Made by a program: the position numbers and the translations under genes. The notes below the pieces were generated by a model that did no database searches, was not told the origin of the DNA, and worked only from the letters and a program-made list of their open reading frames with translations. A DNA stretch of 64,000 bases, taken from contig CAVGIJ010000002.1 of NCBI GenBank assembly GCA_963629305.1, positions 66,113 to 130,112 on the forward strand, read 5' to 3'. This document shows, one piece after another, positions 32,292 through 41,150 of the stretch. The number at the start of each line of letters is the position of its first letter. Positions within the stretch are counted from its first letter, which is position 1. Origin of the DNA: UBA1227 sp963629305. GTDB taxonomy: Bacteria; Bacillota; Clostridia; Oscillospirales; Acutalibacteraceae.

Positions 32292-32324
32292 GTAGAAAGC
32301 AACCGCTTACCGGTTGCTCTCTAC
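32292..32324. repeat. Unassigned strong hairpin
   Basis: GTAGA-A-AGCAACCG pairs with CGGTTGCT-C-TCTAC around a 5-nt loop, 13 pairs with one opposed A/C. It lies in the 640-bp gap between the sirtuin terminator and the T-box promoter. No U-run and no ORF; role not known. Confidence 0.5.
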
Positions 32325-32389
32325 GTTCATTATATGTTTTGGTTTTATGTTTGTCAATCGAACAAAAATTGATTTTTTTAAAAAACGTA

Positions 32390-32418
32390 TTGACAAATGA
32401 CTTTGTTGGTATTACAAT
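32390..32418 (+). promoter_or_regulatory. Promoter of the tryptophan T-box operon
   Basis: Perfect TTGACA (32390-32395), 17-bp spacer, TACAAT (32413-32418). Confidence 0.85.
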
Positions 32419-32444
32419 TTCGACATCAAGTAAATAGTTAAACC

Positions 32445-32708
32445 GATGATTAAGAGTAAGTAACCGGTCGCAACTGTTTCAAAGAGAGCTACAGGCGGTG
32501 TGATTGTAGCAGACAGACTCCGGCGAATGGCCTTATGAGGGCGGTCGAAAGGCGTGAGTGCCGAGTAGCAACCGACGGTTCGCATCCGTTATCGTGCGTA
32601 GTGCATGTCAGTGCATGAATTAAGTGGACGCTTTGTCAATCTGAGTGGTACCGCGGAATTAAGTCTAATTTCGTCTCAGGATTCGTAAGAATTCTGAGGC
32701 GTTTTTTG
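32445..32708 (+). promoter_or_regulatory. T-box leader with UGG (Trp) specifier
   Basis: T-box element TGGTACCGCG (32646-32655), followed by a terminator hairpin (32672-32701, 13-bp stem, GTAA loop, then TTTTTT). Stem I shows AAAGAGAG, a terminal loop with GGCGGTGTGA, and the specifier loop: 5' side AGTAA-CCGG and 3' side CCGGC-GAA-TGG, so the codon is TGG at 32528-32530. Uncharged tRNA-Trp would bind and prevent termination. This agrees with the transporter genes that follow being of the tryptophan (TrpXYZ) type. Confidence 0.9.
32672..32708 (+). terminator. T-box regulated terminator
   Basis: CGTCTCAGGATTC pairs with GAATTCTGAGGCG (13 pairs, with G-U) and ends in TTTTTT. Confidence 0.9.
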
Positions 32709-32727
32709 TTTTATGAGGTGTTTGATT

Positions 32728-32769
32728 ATGAAAAAAAGATATATTTACAGCGACCGATGGCGAGTTTGA
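32728..32769 (+). CDS. Possible 13-residue ORF containing one Trp codon
   Basis: ATG at 32728 after GAGGTG reads MKKRYIYSDRWRV and stops at 32769, between the T-box terminator and trpX. It might be a second translational control element or chance; only the start, ribosome site and single Trp codon support it. Confidence 0.25.
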   Translation: MKKRYIYSDRWRV

Positions 32770-32836
32770 TTTTGAACACTGCTACATTGTCATACGAAAA
32801 ATCAACCGATAATCATAAAAGGAAAGAGGAAAAATC

Positions 32837-33802
32837 ATGAAAAACATTAAAAAAATACTTTCAATCGTACTTGTACTTTCATTCGTATTCGCATTCTCGG
32901 CATGCGGAAAAGATATCCCCGTAATAGGAATCTCGCAGTACGGCGAGCATGCGTCCCTTGACAACTGCAGAGAGGGCTTCCTTCAGGGACTTAAAGAGGC
33001 AGGCCTCACAGAGGGCAAGGATTTCACAGTTGATTATCAAAATGCAAATTTTGATGACTCAACCGCAACACAAATTGCGCAGAACTTCTCGGCAAAGAAT
33101 GTCGCTCTCATGTGCGCAATAGCTACACCGTCTGCAACAGCTTGTTTTGCGGCTGCGGAGGATAAAGACATTCCGGTTGTATTTACCGCAATCACTGACC
33201 CAAAAGCAGCAAAGCTTGACACGGGCAATATAACAGGTACAAGCGACAAGCTTCCCGTAGACGCGCAGCTGGAACTTATCCGCGCACTTCAGCCGGACGC
33301 AAAGACTATAGGTATCATCTACACAACATCAGAGCCCAACTCAGTATCTGCTATTGAGGAATACAAAGCAAACGCATCAAAGTTCGGCTTCACCATTGAA
33401 GCAATCGGAATCACCGCACAGTCTGAGGCCGTTCAGGCAGCAGAGACACTCATTTCAAAGAATGTTGACTGTTTCTCAAACCTTACGGATAACAACGTTG
33501 TAGGCGTACTTCCTTCAATCCTTGAAAAGACAGATGAAGCAAAGATTCCGGTATACGGCTCGGAGATTGAGCAGGTTAAAAAGGGCTGTGTGGCATCAGC
33601 GGGTATCGATTACGTTAAACTCGGTGTACAAACAGGTAAAATGGCAGCTAAGATTCTCAAGGGTGAGGCAACAGCTGCAGATATGGACTATGAGACCATT
33701 TCAGAGTATGAAACATACATCAACAGTGATGCGCTTAAAACCTTCGGCATAACGCTCTCTGAGGATATTTCAAAGGTAGCAACGGATGTTGTAAGCGAAT
33801 AA
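32837..33802 (+). CDS. trpX: Tryptophan-type ABC transporter substrate-binding lipoprotein
   Basis: 321 residues. Signal peptide with lipobox: LSFVFAFSAC, lipid Cys in SAC-GKD. The mature part is the ABC_sub_bind family: GISQYGEHASLDNCREGF, VDYQNANFDDSTATQIAQNF, VFTAITDPKAAKL, ITGTSD, IGIIYTTSEPNS, and YGSEIEQVKKGCVASAGIDY. This family with matching permease and ATPase is the TrpXYZ importer regulated by tRNA-Trp T-boxes in other Firmicutes. Tryptophan specificity rests on the UGG T-box, not on the protein itself. Confidence 0.88.
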   Translation: MKNIKKILSIVLVLSFVFAFSACGKDIPVIGISQYGEHASLDNCREGFLQGLKEAGLTEGKDFTVDYQNANFDDSTATQIAQNFSAKNVALMCAIATPSATACFAAAEDKDIPVVFTAITDPKAAKLDTGNITGTSDKLPVDAQLELIRALQPDAKTIGIIYTTSEPNSVSAIEEYKANASKFGFTIEAIGITAQSEAVQAAETLISKNVDCFSNLTDNNVVGVLPSILEKTDEAKIPVYGSEIEQVKKGCVASAGIDYVKLGVQTGKMAAKILKGEATAADMDYETISEYETYINSDALKTFGITLSEDISKVATDVVSE

Positions 33803-33844
33803 TTACATCGCCCAAACGTTTTATCAGAGAGGAGAACATAAAGA

Positions 33845-34741
33845 GTGAACGTCTTTTTGGACCTACTTGTTGCCACCTTGACGCAGGGCTTCATATATGC
33901 CCTTATGTCCTATGGTGTATTTATCACATATAAAATACTTGATTTTCCGGATATGACGGTGGACGGTTGCTTCCCGCTGGGAGCAGCCGTTACGGCTGTT
34001 TTACTTACAAACGGAATGAATCCGTATCTTACAATTCCCGTTTCGCTTCTTGTAGGCGCATTGGCGGGCCTTGTAACGGGAATCATACATGTAAAGCTTA
34101 AAGTTCGCGATTTGCTTGCGGGAATCATAACTATGACGGCATTATTTTCGATAAATCTTCAAATTGCCGGTTCAAACCTCAGTATAGGCAGAGAAATACC
34201 GACAATTTTTACGGCAGCTCCCACTATGGCGCTTTTCGGAAATATGTCACTTCTTTACAGAAAACTTATTGTATCCTTAATCATCGTAATAGCATTTAAG
34301 ATAATAATCGATCTTTATTTTAAAACTAAAAGCGGTCTTCTTCTTCGCGCCGTGGGCGACAATGAGGCTCTTGTAACTTCTATGGCAAAGGATAAGGGCT
34401 CTGTTAAGATGCTCGGTCTTGTTATTGCAAATGCGCTTGTTGCACTTTCCGGTTGCGTTGTTGTGCAGGAACAGCGCGCTTTTTCAAGCACCATGGGAAC
34501 AGGACAGATGGTATTTGCTCTTGCAACGGTTATCATCGGTACGACGATTTTCAGAAAAATGAGTTTTGTAAAGGGCACAACATGCGCTCTTGTCGGCAGT
34601 ATTATCTATAAGGCATGTATTCAGATTGCCATAACACTCGGCCTTCCGGCAAACCTCTTAAAACTCATAACAGCTGTTCTCTTCCTCATTATTCTGGTTA
34701 TAGGCAACAGCAAGAAAGTCGGAGGTGAGAGCCATGCTTGA
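33845..34741 (+). CDS. trpY: Tryptophan-type ABC transporter permease
   Basis: 298 residues, GTG start with GAGAGGAGA upstream. About eight membrane helices in the branched-chain-type (LivH-like) permease fold: SYGVFITYKILDFPDMTVDGCFPLGAAV, VKLKVRDLLAGIITMTALFSINLQI, GDNEALVTSMAKDKG. The pairing with trpX and trpZ is fixed by gene order and an 8-bp overlap with the ATPase gene. Confidence 0.92.
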   Translation: MNVFLDLLVATLTQGFIYALMSYGVFITYKILDFPDMTVDGCFPLGAAVTAVLLTNGMNPYLTIPVSLLVGALAGLVTGIIHVKLKVRDLLAGIITMTALFSINLQIAGSNLSIGREIPTIFTAAPTMALFGNMSLLYRKLIVSLIIVIAFKIIIDLYFKTKSGLLLRAVGDNEALVTSMAKDKGSVKMLGLVIANALVALSGCVVVQEQRAFSSTMGTGQMVFALATVIIGTTIFRKMSFVKGTTCALVGSIIYKACIQIAITLGLPANLLKLITAVLFLIILVIGNSKKVGGESHA

Positions 34742-35507
34742 GCTTAAAAACGTCTGTAAGGTATACAATCCCGGTGAGATAACCGAAATGTGTCTCTTTA
34801 AAGATTTCAATCTTACCGTAAAGGACAACGAATTTGTATCTATCGTCGGCTCTAACGGTTCCGGTAAAACATCGCTTTTGAATATTGTCTGCGGAAGTAT
34901 ACCCGTTGACAGCGGAAATGTTTTGATAAACGGAAAAGATATCACAAAGATGTCTGAGTACAAAAGGTACAGAAAAATAGGTCGCGTTTATCAAAATCCT
35001 GCCGTGGGCACATGTCCTTCAATGACAATTGTTGAAAACATGTCTCTTGCCGATAATAAGGGAAAACGCTTCGGATTATCGTCGGGAGTGAACAAAGAAC
35101 GCGTTGATTTTTATAAATCTTCACTTGAAATTTTAGGCCTCGGTCTTGAAAACAAAATGGATATAAAAGTCGGCTCACTTTCGGGCGGTCAAAGGCAGGC
35201 ATTATCACTTGTCATGACAACTCTGACTCCGCTTGACTTCCTTATTCTTGATGAACATACGGCGGCTCTTGACCCGAAAACAGCTGAGATAATAATGCAG
35301 CTTACCGATAAGGTTGTAAAAGAGAAAAATCTTACAGCCATAATGGTTACACACAACCTTCGTTATGCCGTGGAATACGGAACTCGCATTCTTATGATGG
35401 ACAAGGGCAATGTAATTCTTGATAAGTCCGATGATGACAAGAAAAAAACAGACATTGACGAACTTCTTCGTATATTTAATGAAATAAGTATTGAATGCGG
35501 AAACTAA
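34734..35507 (+). CDS. trpZ: Tryptophan-type ABC transporter ATP-binding protein
   Basis: 257 residues from ATG at 34734, with GGAGGTGA 6 nt upstream inside trpY. Walker A GSNGSGKTS, Q-loop RVYQNPAVGTCPSMT, signature LSGGQRQALSLVM, Walker B FLILDEHTAALDPK (His replaces the common Pro), switch VTHNLRYAVEYG. Powers the TrpXY importer. Last gene of the T-box operon; dapF follows within 50 bp and may be cotranscribed, since no terminator is visible. Confidence 0.93.
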   Translation: MLELKNVCKVYNPGEITEMCLFKDFNLTVKDNEFVSIVGSNGSGKTSLLNIVCGSIPVDSGNVLINGKDITKMSEYKRYRKIGRVYQNPAVGTCPSMTIVENMSLADNKGKRFGLSSGVNKERVDFYKSSLEILGLGLENKMDIKVGSLSGGQRQALSLVMTTLTPLDFLILDEHTAALDPKTAEIIMQLTDKVVKEKNLTAIMVTHNLRYAVEYGTRILMMDKGNVILDKSDDDKKKTDIDELLRIFNEISIECGN

Positions 35508-35553
35508 GCAGTATAAAATATCAAAAACAAAATTTTCGGGTGGTGTAACAGCT

Positions 35554-36390
35554 ATGGTTTTTTACAAAATGCAAGGGCTCGGCAATGACTACATATACTT
35601 TGATTGCACGGAGCATATGATTGAAAACCCTGAAGAGCTTTCGATAAAGCTTTCCGACAGACATTTCGGGGTCGGTGGAGACGGAATCATTCTTATCTGC
35701 AAATCGGATATTGCGGATTTTAAAATGCGTATGTTCAACGCGGACGGCTCCGAGGGAAAGATGTGCGGCAATGCATCAAGGTGTATAGGAAAATTTGTCT
35801 ATGACCTCGGACTTACAGACAAAACCGTTGTTACACTTGAAACGCTGTCCGGAATAAAGACACTCAATCTTTTTTTGAAAGACGGAAAGGTTGACAGTGT
35901 TACGGTAGATATGGGAGAACCGATTCTTATAGGTTCAAAGATACCTACAAACTTCTTTGGCGACACGGTCGTAAAGAGACTTATTTCCGTAAACAACAAG
36001 GCGTATGAGATAACGGCGGTTTCAATGGGAAATCCTCATTGTGTTGTCTTTATGGATGAGAGTCCTATGGAGCTTGAACTTGAAAAGATAGGCCCGTATT
36101 TTGAGAACCATGAGATGTTCCCGGAACGTACTAACACTGAATTTGTCAGAAAAATCAGTGACACAGAGTTTGAGATGCGTGTATGGGAGCGAGGAAGCGG
36201 AGAGACGCTCGCCTGCGGTACGGGGGCATGCGCCACTGTTGTTGCCGCAACTCTTAACGGACTTTGTGAACGCGACAGAGATATCACCGTGAAACTCCGC
36301 GGTGGCGACCTTAAAATACGCTATGCGGCCGACGGTACTGTTTTTATGACCGGACCGGCAAGATTTGTGTTTAAAGGCGAATGTCTTTGA
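35554..36390 (+). CDS. dapF: Diaminopimelate epimerase (canonical copy)
   Basis: 278 residues from ATG at 35554 (MVFYKMQGLGNDYIYFDC); the frame extends upstream to 35491 into trpZ but the conserved N-terminus sets the start. Both catalytic Cys are present: MCGNASRC and ACGTGACA. Interconverts LL- and meso-diaminopimelate for lysine and peptidoglycan. Followed 27 bp later by dapL, the preceding enzyme of the same pathway. Compare the paralogue at 1-732, which lacks the first Cys. Confidence 0.96.
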   Translation: MVFYKMQGLGNDYIYFDCTEHMIENPEELSIKLSDRHFGVGGDGIILICKSDIADFKMRMFNADGSEGKMCGNASRCIGKFVYDLGLTDKTVVTLETLSGIKTLNLFLKDGKVDSVTVDMGEPILIGSKIPTNFFGDTVVKRLISVNNKAYEITAVSMGNPHCVVFMDESPMELELEKIGPYFENHEMFPERTNTEFVRKISDTEFEMRVWERGSGETLACGTGACATVVAATLNGLCERDRDITVKLRGGDLKIRYAADGTVFMTGPARFVFKGECL

Positions 36391-36417
36391 TTCTTTTTTA
36401 CAGCGAGGTATTACCAA

Positions 36418-37599
36418 ATGAAAATCAATTCAAATTTCGATAATCTTGTTCCGAATTATCTTTTTGCGGAAGTCGCAAAGAGGACAAATGACTTTATTGC
36501 AAAGAATCCGGATAAACCGGTTATTCGCATGGGTATAGGTGACGTAACACTTCCTCTTGCACCGGTAGTAGTGGAAGCCCTCAAAAAAGGTGCGGATGAA
36601 CTCGGACACAAGGAAACCTTCAAAGGGTACCCTGATTATGAGGGGTATGCTTTTGTAAGAGAGGCAATAAGCGCATATTATAAATCCTTCGGCGTGGACG
36701 TTGGCGCAGATGAAATACTGGTCAACGACGGAGCAAAATCCGACTGCGCCAACATTGGAGACATATTCGCGACGAATAACACCGTCCTGGTTACCGACCC
36801 CGTATACCCGGTATACGTTGACTCCAATATCATGGCCGGCAGAAAAATCATATATGCCGCTGCCACCGAGGATAACGGATTTTGCGCCATGCCGGACCAT
36901 GATGTCCACGCCGACATCATCTATCTCTGCTCGCCGAACAATCCTACCGGTTCGGCATACTCATATAATCAACTGAAAGAATGGGTTGATTATGCAAATG
37001 AAAATGATGCCGTAATCATCTATGACTGTGCGTATGAGGCGTTTATAACCGATGACAGTCCAAGGAGCATTTTCGCAATTCCGGGTGCTCGCACATGTGC
37101 CATAGAGCTTTGCTCTCTTTCAAAGACAGCAGGCTTCACCGGTACCCGTGGAGGTTATACGGTTATTCCTCACGAGCTTGAGCGTGACGGACACAACATA
37201 TACAAGCTCTGGTACAGGAGGCTCAGCACAAAGTACAACGGTGTTTCGTATCCTGTACAGTGCGCTATTGCCGCTGTATTTACAGAAGATGGTATAAACC
37301 AAATTAAACGGAATATAAGCTACTATCAAAACAACGCAAAGGTTATTTCCGGTACATTTGATGAACTCGGTATACCATACACCGGCGGAAAGAATTCGCC
37401 GTATATATGGGTTAAATGTCCAAACGGTCTTTCATCTTGGGAATTCTTTGATCTGCTTCTTGCAAAGGTTCAGGTTGTCGGAACTCCCGGTGAGGGCTTT
37501 GGTGAATGCGGAAAAGGGTGGTTCCGCTTTACGTCTTTTGGAAGCTATGAGAATACCGTTGAAGCAATGAAAAGAATAAAAGCTCTTCTTTCAAAATGA
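36418..37599 (+). CDS. dapL: LL-diaminopimelate aminotransferase
   Basis: 393 residues. Fold-type I PLP enzyme that makes LL-DAP from tetrahydrodipicolinate and glutamate in one step, bypassing the acylated intermediates. Seen: RMGIGDVTLPLAPVVVEALK, GYPDYEGYAFVREAI, DGAKSDCANIGD, DPVYPVYVDSNIMAGR, LCSPNNPTGSAY, the PLP lysine in ELCSLSKTAGFTGTRGGY, and WFRFTSFG. Clostridia commonly use this route. Forms a unit with dapF and ends in a strong terminator. Confidence 0.96.
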   Translation: MKINSNFDNLVPNYLFAEVAKRTNDFIAKNPDKPVIRMGIGDVTLPLAPVVVEALKKGADELGHKETFKGYPDYEGYAFVREAISAYYKSFGVDVGADEILVNDGAKSDCANIGDIFATNNTVLVTDPVYPVYVDSNIMAGRKIIYAAATEDNGFCAMPDHDVHADIIYLCSPNNPTGSAYSYNQLKEWVDYANENDAVIIYDCAYEAFITDDSPRSIFAIPGARTCAIELCSLSKTAGFTGTRGGYTVIPHELERDGHNIYKLWYRRLSTKYNGVSYPVQCAIAAVFTEDGINQIKRNISYYQNNAKVISGTFDELGIPYTGGKNSPYIWVKCPNGLSSWEFFDLLLAKVQVVGTPGEGFGECGKGWFRFTSFGSYENTVEAMKRIKALLSK

Positions 37600-37620
37600 T
37601 TATCAGATGAGAATAAAACA

Positions 37621-37668
37621 AAAGGGACAAGTGGTGAAACAACAACCACTTGTCCCTTTAAATTTTAG
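37621..37668. terminator. Bidirectional terminator between dapL and the acetyltransferase
   Basis: Perfect 15-bp stem AAAGGGACAAGTGGT/ACCACTTGTCCCTTT, 9-nt loop, A- and T-rich flanks for the convergent genes. Confidence 0.9.
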
Positions 37669-37671
37669 TTT

Positions 37672-38193
37672 TTATATGCTTTTACAGTAAATATTTCTTT
37701 CAAGTCCGCCGTACTTGGTTTTCTTGCTGTGATAGGTAAAGCCACACGCCTCGAAGTTTTTTATACTGTATATATTTTCCGGTGAGATCGTGGCGCATAG
37801 AGTGTGAAATCCCTCTTCTTTTGCAATTACTTCAAGCTTTTTTGTAAGAATATGTTGAAGACCGTTGCCGCGAAAGTCAGGGGATACGATTACAAGCTTC
37901 ATATTGGCAGTGAGAAGAAGCTCTTCACCTGAAAGACCGAGATCAAGTCCGAGATTTTCCTCGGTGTCGCCGCCTATAAACAAAACCATGAAAGCCGCAA
38001 GCTCACCGCCATAAAATGCACCGAGCGTATAGTGCGGTTCCATAAGACAGGAGGCGAGAGCTTCCTTTGAATTTCTGCGAAGGATTTCGGGATTTGTAAT
38101 TACACCGAATGCCTTTTCCTGAAGCTCACATACACTGTCAAGGTCGTCAACGGTGCACCTTCTGAAATTAAATTTTTCAACGGGAATTTTCAT
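37672..38193 (-). CDS. GNAT-family N-acetyltransferase
   Basis: 173 residues. N-terminal FRRCTVDDLDSVCELQEKAF and the acetyl-CoA binding motif VSPDFRGNGLQHILTKKLEVIAKEEG, then the C-terminal YSIKNFEACGFTYHSKKTKYGGLERN, typical of GNAT enzymes. Substrate unknown. Good AGAGGTA site. It lies 16 bp after the membrane protein gene, so probably cotranscribed with it. Confidence 0.88.
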   Translation of the reverse strand: MKIPVEKFNFRRCTVDDLDSVCELQEKAFGVITNPEILRRNSKEALASCLMEPHYTLGAFYGGELAAFMVLFIGGDTEENLGLDLGLSGEELLLTANMKLVIVSPDFRGNGLQHILTKKLEVIAKEEGFHTLCATISPENIYSIKNFEACGFTYHSKKTKYGGLERNIYCKSI

Positions 38194-38209
38194 AAGTATA
38201 CCTCTTTGT

Positions 38210-38833
38210 TTATTCGTTCAGCATTTTGTTATAGGTATCACTGTCAAGCCGGTTCTTAAACGAGTACTCCTCATGGAAGATGTCGTATCCGTGAGCTTTT
38301 CTGTATGCCATCCAGTTTCTCTCAAGAACGAAAAGGTTCTTAAAGTTTTGCGGACTTTTAATAATTTTTACCTTTTGAACATACGGATTATGTACTGCAA
38401 GGAAAAAGCGGTATCCGAACAGGTCGTTGAGCATGTCGATACTCAGCGTTCTTCTGTCTATCAGTAGTTGGAACGTTTCAAAAAAGGTAAGGTAGTTTGA
38501 AATGTCTACGTTTTCAATGTCCAGGTCAGGGCAATTTTCAAAATCGTATTGTTCAAACATGGTATATGCCTTTTTATAGTCCTCATTTGAGATAAAGTTT
38601 TGATTCAGTGTTTCGATAAACTCAGCCTGTGAGATCTTTCTCGCCTGATAAAGTTCAACAACGAGCAATTCAACGCCGAGAATAGCTACCAGCTCGGAGA
38701 TAACCTCAACAATACCGCTTCCTTTGACTATTGAGAGGACTATTACTGCGAGGCCTCCGAGAATCATAAACGTATAAATAAAAAACACTCTTTTGTTTTT
38801 TGTTCTGAGTAGTTTTTTCAATGTATCCACCAT
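38210..38833 (-). CDS. Uncharacterised membrane protein with two N-terminal helices
   Basis: 207 residues, function not recognised. Two membrane helices close to the N-terminus (about 17-36, VFFIYTFMILGGLAVIVLS, and 43-62, VEVISELVAILGVELLVVE), then a soluble domain of about 145 residues, mainly helical and charged, with ETLNQNFISNEDYKKAYTMFEQYDF and FFETFQLLIDRRTLSIDMLNDLFGYRFF. It resembles DUF4760-like proteins in layout, but that is only an impression. Between an acetyltransferase and a peptidase gene. Confidence 0.75.
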   Translation of the reverse strand: MVDTLKKLLRTKNKRVFFIYTFMILGGLAVIVLSIVKGSGIVEVISELVAILGVELLVVELYQARKISQAEFIETLNQNFISNEDYKKAYTMFEQYDFENCPDLDIENVDISNYLTFFETFQLLIDRRTLSIDMLNDLFGYRFFLAVHNPYVQKVKIIKSPQNFKNLFVLERNWMAYRKAHGYDIFHEEYSFKNRLDSDTYNKMLNE

Positions 38834-38873
38834 TTTCCTTGTTTTTTTGTAACTGCCTGATGTTTGCTACTGA

Positions 38874-40238
38874 TTAGCCGGCTGTCATTTCTCGGATGTA
38901 GCGCTTGAAGAATGCAACACCCTTTCCGAGTTGCTCAACAGGTATGCGTTCATTTGTTGAATGAGTTGTAAGCATGAGATTTGCGCAAACCTCAAACGGT
39001 GCAAATCTGTAGATGTTTTCGCATACACACTCATAGTTATAGGCATCTGTTCCGCCGACAATCATAAAGGGAGTAACAGCGCTTTTTTTGTTGTTCTCGA
39101 CAATAAGTTTTGACAGTGTCTCAAATGCTCTTGTGTCTGTAGGTGAAATCTTACTTGCCTCCTTGCCTTTGAGAAGTTCCACTGTGACATTCTTTCCACC
39201 CATATACTTTTCAATATGACGGCGGCAGTCATCAATTGTAAGACCCTGACACATCCTAAAGTTTATAACGCATGATGCCTTTTGGGGAAGTACATTGGCC
39301 GTCGGAGAACCGCTTGCCATGGTAACCGCCTGACATGAGCGTACAAATGATGCGCCGGCGTAGTTTTTCGCCATAAAAAATGTAATAAGTTCTTTGTATT
39401 TGTCCGCGTTTTTGAGTATCGGCTTCAACCAAAATGCGGATTTATCGCCAAGAGCCTGTATAAGCTTTAAAAAGTAATCTGGCATTTCTGCCGGAAATTG
39501 ATGATTTTCAAGATTCCTTATTTTCTTTGAAAGGACACCTATTCCTGTATGCTTCGGAGGAGCAGAGGAGTGGCCGCCTTTTGAATTTACGGTGACTTTG
39601 AAGTCGGCATAACCCTTTTCGCCGATTCCTATACCGGAAAGGACAGTGTCGATTGCACCCGGAACCTTTACTGGAATCATGGCACCGCCTTCGTCTACGA
39701 GGCTGTCAAGGTGCACGCCCTTGCCTTTAAGTACCTTTGCGAGCATTTTTGCGGAATTGTCCTTGCCGGCAACAATCTCCTCGTTGTAACCAAAGCAGAG
39801 GTATACGCTTCTTTTAGGTCTGTAGCCCTCTTCAAGCAGGAGCTCAATACTCTCCATTACGGAAATGAGATGATTCTTCATGTCAAGAGCGCCGCGTCCC
39901 CAAATGAACTTACCGTCATTGTATCCCTCAAATGCAGGATGTTCCCAGTCCTTGTCTGTACCCTGTGCAACGGGAACCACATCTTGATGAGCGAGAAACG
40001 CAATAGGATCAAGTGTTTTGTCCGTGCCTTCCCAAAAGTAGAGAAGTCCTGCTTTTCCGACTGTTTCAAGTGTGAGATTCTTATGAAGCAGAGGGAAAGA
40101 TTTGCGTAGATAATCATGAAACCTGTCAAATTCTTTCCAGTCCGTGAGGCTTTCATCTTCATGGGAGATAGTTTTTATTTTGATAGCTCCCGAAAGCTTG
40201 TCCGAAACTCTTTTGAGGTCAACTTTTTCGTTAATCAC
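38874..40238 (-). CDS. M20 family metallopeptidase (carboxypeptidase S-like)
   Basis: 454 residues from GTG at 40238, where AAGGTGG lies 5 nt upstream; the ATG at 40253 precedes that site. Zn ligands: His in AFLAHQDVVPV, Asp in WGRGALDMKN, the catalytic/ligand Glu pair in YNEEIVAG, and the final His in TTHSTNER. The long lid domain with GGHSSAPPKHTGIG marks the carboxypeptidase S / PM20D1 subgroup. Cytoplasmic, no signal peptide; likely hydrolyses peptides or N-acyl amino acids. Confidence 0.9.
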   Translation of the reverse strand: MINEKVDLKRVSDKLSGAIKIKTISHEDESLTDWKEFDRFHDYLRKSFPLLHKNLTLETVGKAGLLYFWEGTDKTLDPIAFLAHQDVVPVAQGTDKDWEHPAFEGYNDGKFIWGRGALDMKNHLISVMESIELLLEEGYRPKRSVYLCFGYNEEIVAGKDNSAKMLAKVLKGKGVHLDSLVDEGGAMIPVKVPGAIDTVLSGIGIGEKGYADFKVTVNSKGGHSSAPPKHTGIGVLSKKIRNLENHQFPAEMPDYFLKLIQALGDKSAFWLKPILKNADKYKELITFFMAKNYAGASFVRSCQAVTMASGSPTANVLPQKASCVINFRMCQGLTIDDCRRHIEKYMGGKNVTVELLKGKEASKISPTDTRAFETLSKLIVENNKKSAVTPFMIVGGTDAYNYECVCENIYRFAPFEVCANLMLTTHSTNERIPVEQLGKGVAFFKRYIREMTAG

Positions 40239-40294
40239 GTGTACCACCTTCATAATAAATAATTTTCCCCGATTGTCGAAATTATAACATACAA

Positions 40295-40335
40295 AAACAA
40301 AAGAAAAAAGACTTATCCTGTGAATAAGCCTTTTA
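40295..40335 (-). terminator. Terminator of the transglutaminase gene
   Basis: Minus strand AAAAGGCTTAT pairs with ATAAGTCTTTT (one mismatch), then TTCTTTTGTTTTTG. Confidence 0.75.
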
Positions 40336-40382
40336 ATAAACCTGAATATTTTTTATACTCGTGCTATACAATCAATCAAAAC

Positions 40383-41114
40383 TTAAGAAAAGTTTTTAAA
40401 AGAGTTTATATTGCCCTCCTGATTGAATGCGTAGTATCCGGATGTGTTTGTTGTACAGAAATGTCTGTATATGAGCTTTCCTTTGCCTATCATATAATCA
40501 ACTTCCGAGTCAAAGATGTAATCCTGACCGTCTACGCGAAGAACGTTCCATGTGTGATCGCCGCCGCTCAGCGTTCCCTGTATGCAGTACACCGGAAGAC
40601 CTATTCTTCTTGTCATGACCATGAAGAGGGCAGCGTACTCGGTGCACGTGCCGTGACCGGTTTTAAGTATTCCCTTTGCACGTCCTACCATCTTTGCGTC
40701 ATAAGAACTTTTGTAGGTTGCGGAGGCGCTTATAAACGAACTTTCATAGTAAAAATTTTCAATGAGATACTCATGAATTGCACGCACTTTTTCATAGTTT
40801 GACATGGTGCAGTCGGTTATCTCACTTAAAATTTCATCTACTCTGTTGTCAACATATGAGTCCCTTGTTATAACGGGTTCAAGCGCCGCATTGTTGAGAA
40901 TTTTTTCAGCCGCCGTACCGTATTTTACCTGCTGATTCGGTGAGTTCATCTCAAGCGTAACAACTTCTATTGAGTTTACGGCGTCGAGAGAACCTTTTCC
41001 GCTTTTCAGTGTCACTTCATTTTTTGTTATAAACATTGAGGCGGGGAACATAGTGAAAACCATGATTATAAGCGATGTAACCGCCGCAATTTGAATCTTT
41101 ATTTTAATATTCAT
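40383..41114 (-). CDS. Secreted or membrane-anchored transglutaminase-like protein
   Basis: 243 residues from ATG at 41114 (GGGAGTG site). N-terminal signal or anchor helix (IQIAAVTSLIIMVFTMFPASMF). The transglutaminase/protease-like core carries the catalytic triad: Cys in KTGHGTCTEYAALF, His in GGDHTWNV, Asp in YIFDSEVD. The preceding NYEKVRAIHEYLIENFYYES is the usual lead-in. Probably acts outside the membrane as a peptidase or cross-linking enzyme. Three 11-bp direct repeats lie 37-69 bp upstream (41151-41183). Confidence 0.88.
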   Translation of the reverse strand: MNIKIKIQIAAVTSLIIMVFTMFPASMFITKNEVTLKSGKGSLDAVNSIEVVTLEMNSPNQQVKYGTAAEKILNNAALEPVITRDSYVDNRVDEILSEITDCTMSNYEKVRAIHEYLIENFYYESSFISASATYKSSYDAKMVGRAKGILKTGHGTCTEYAALFMVMTRRIGLPVYCIQGTLSGGDHTWNVLRVDGQDYIFDSEVDYMIGKGKLIYRHFCTTNTSGYYAFNQEGNINSFKNFS

Positions 41115-41150
41115 TAACACACTCCCGTATGTTTTTGTAATTACTTTTTA

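Noticed and set aside
38153..38467. 104-codon forward frame opposite the membrane protein gene
   Set aside because: Antisense to two well-supported minus-strand genes and without a ribosome site.
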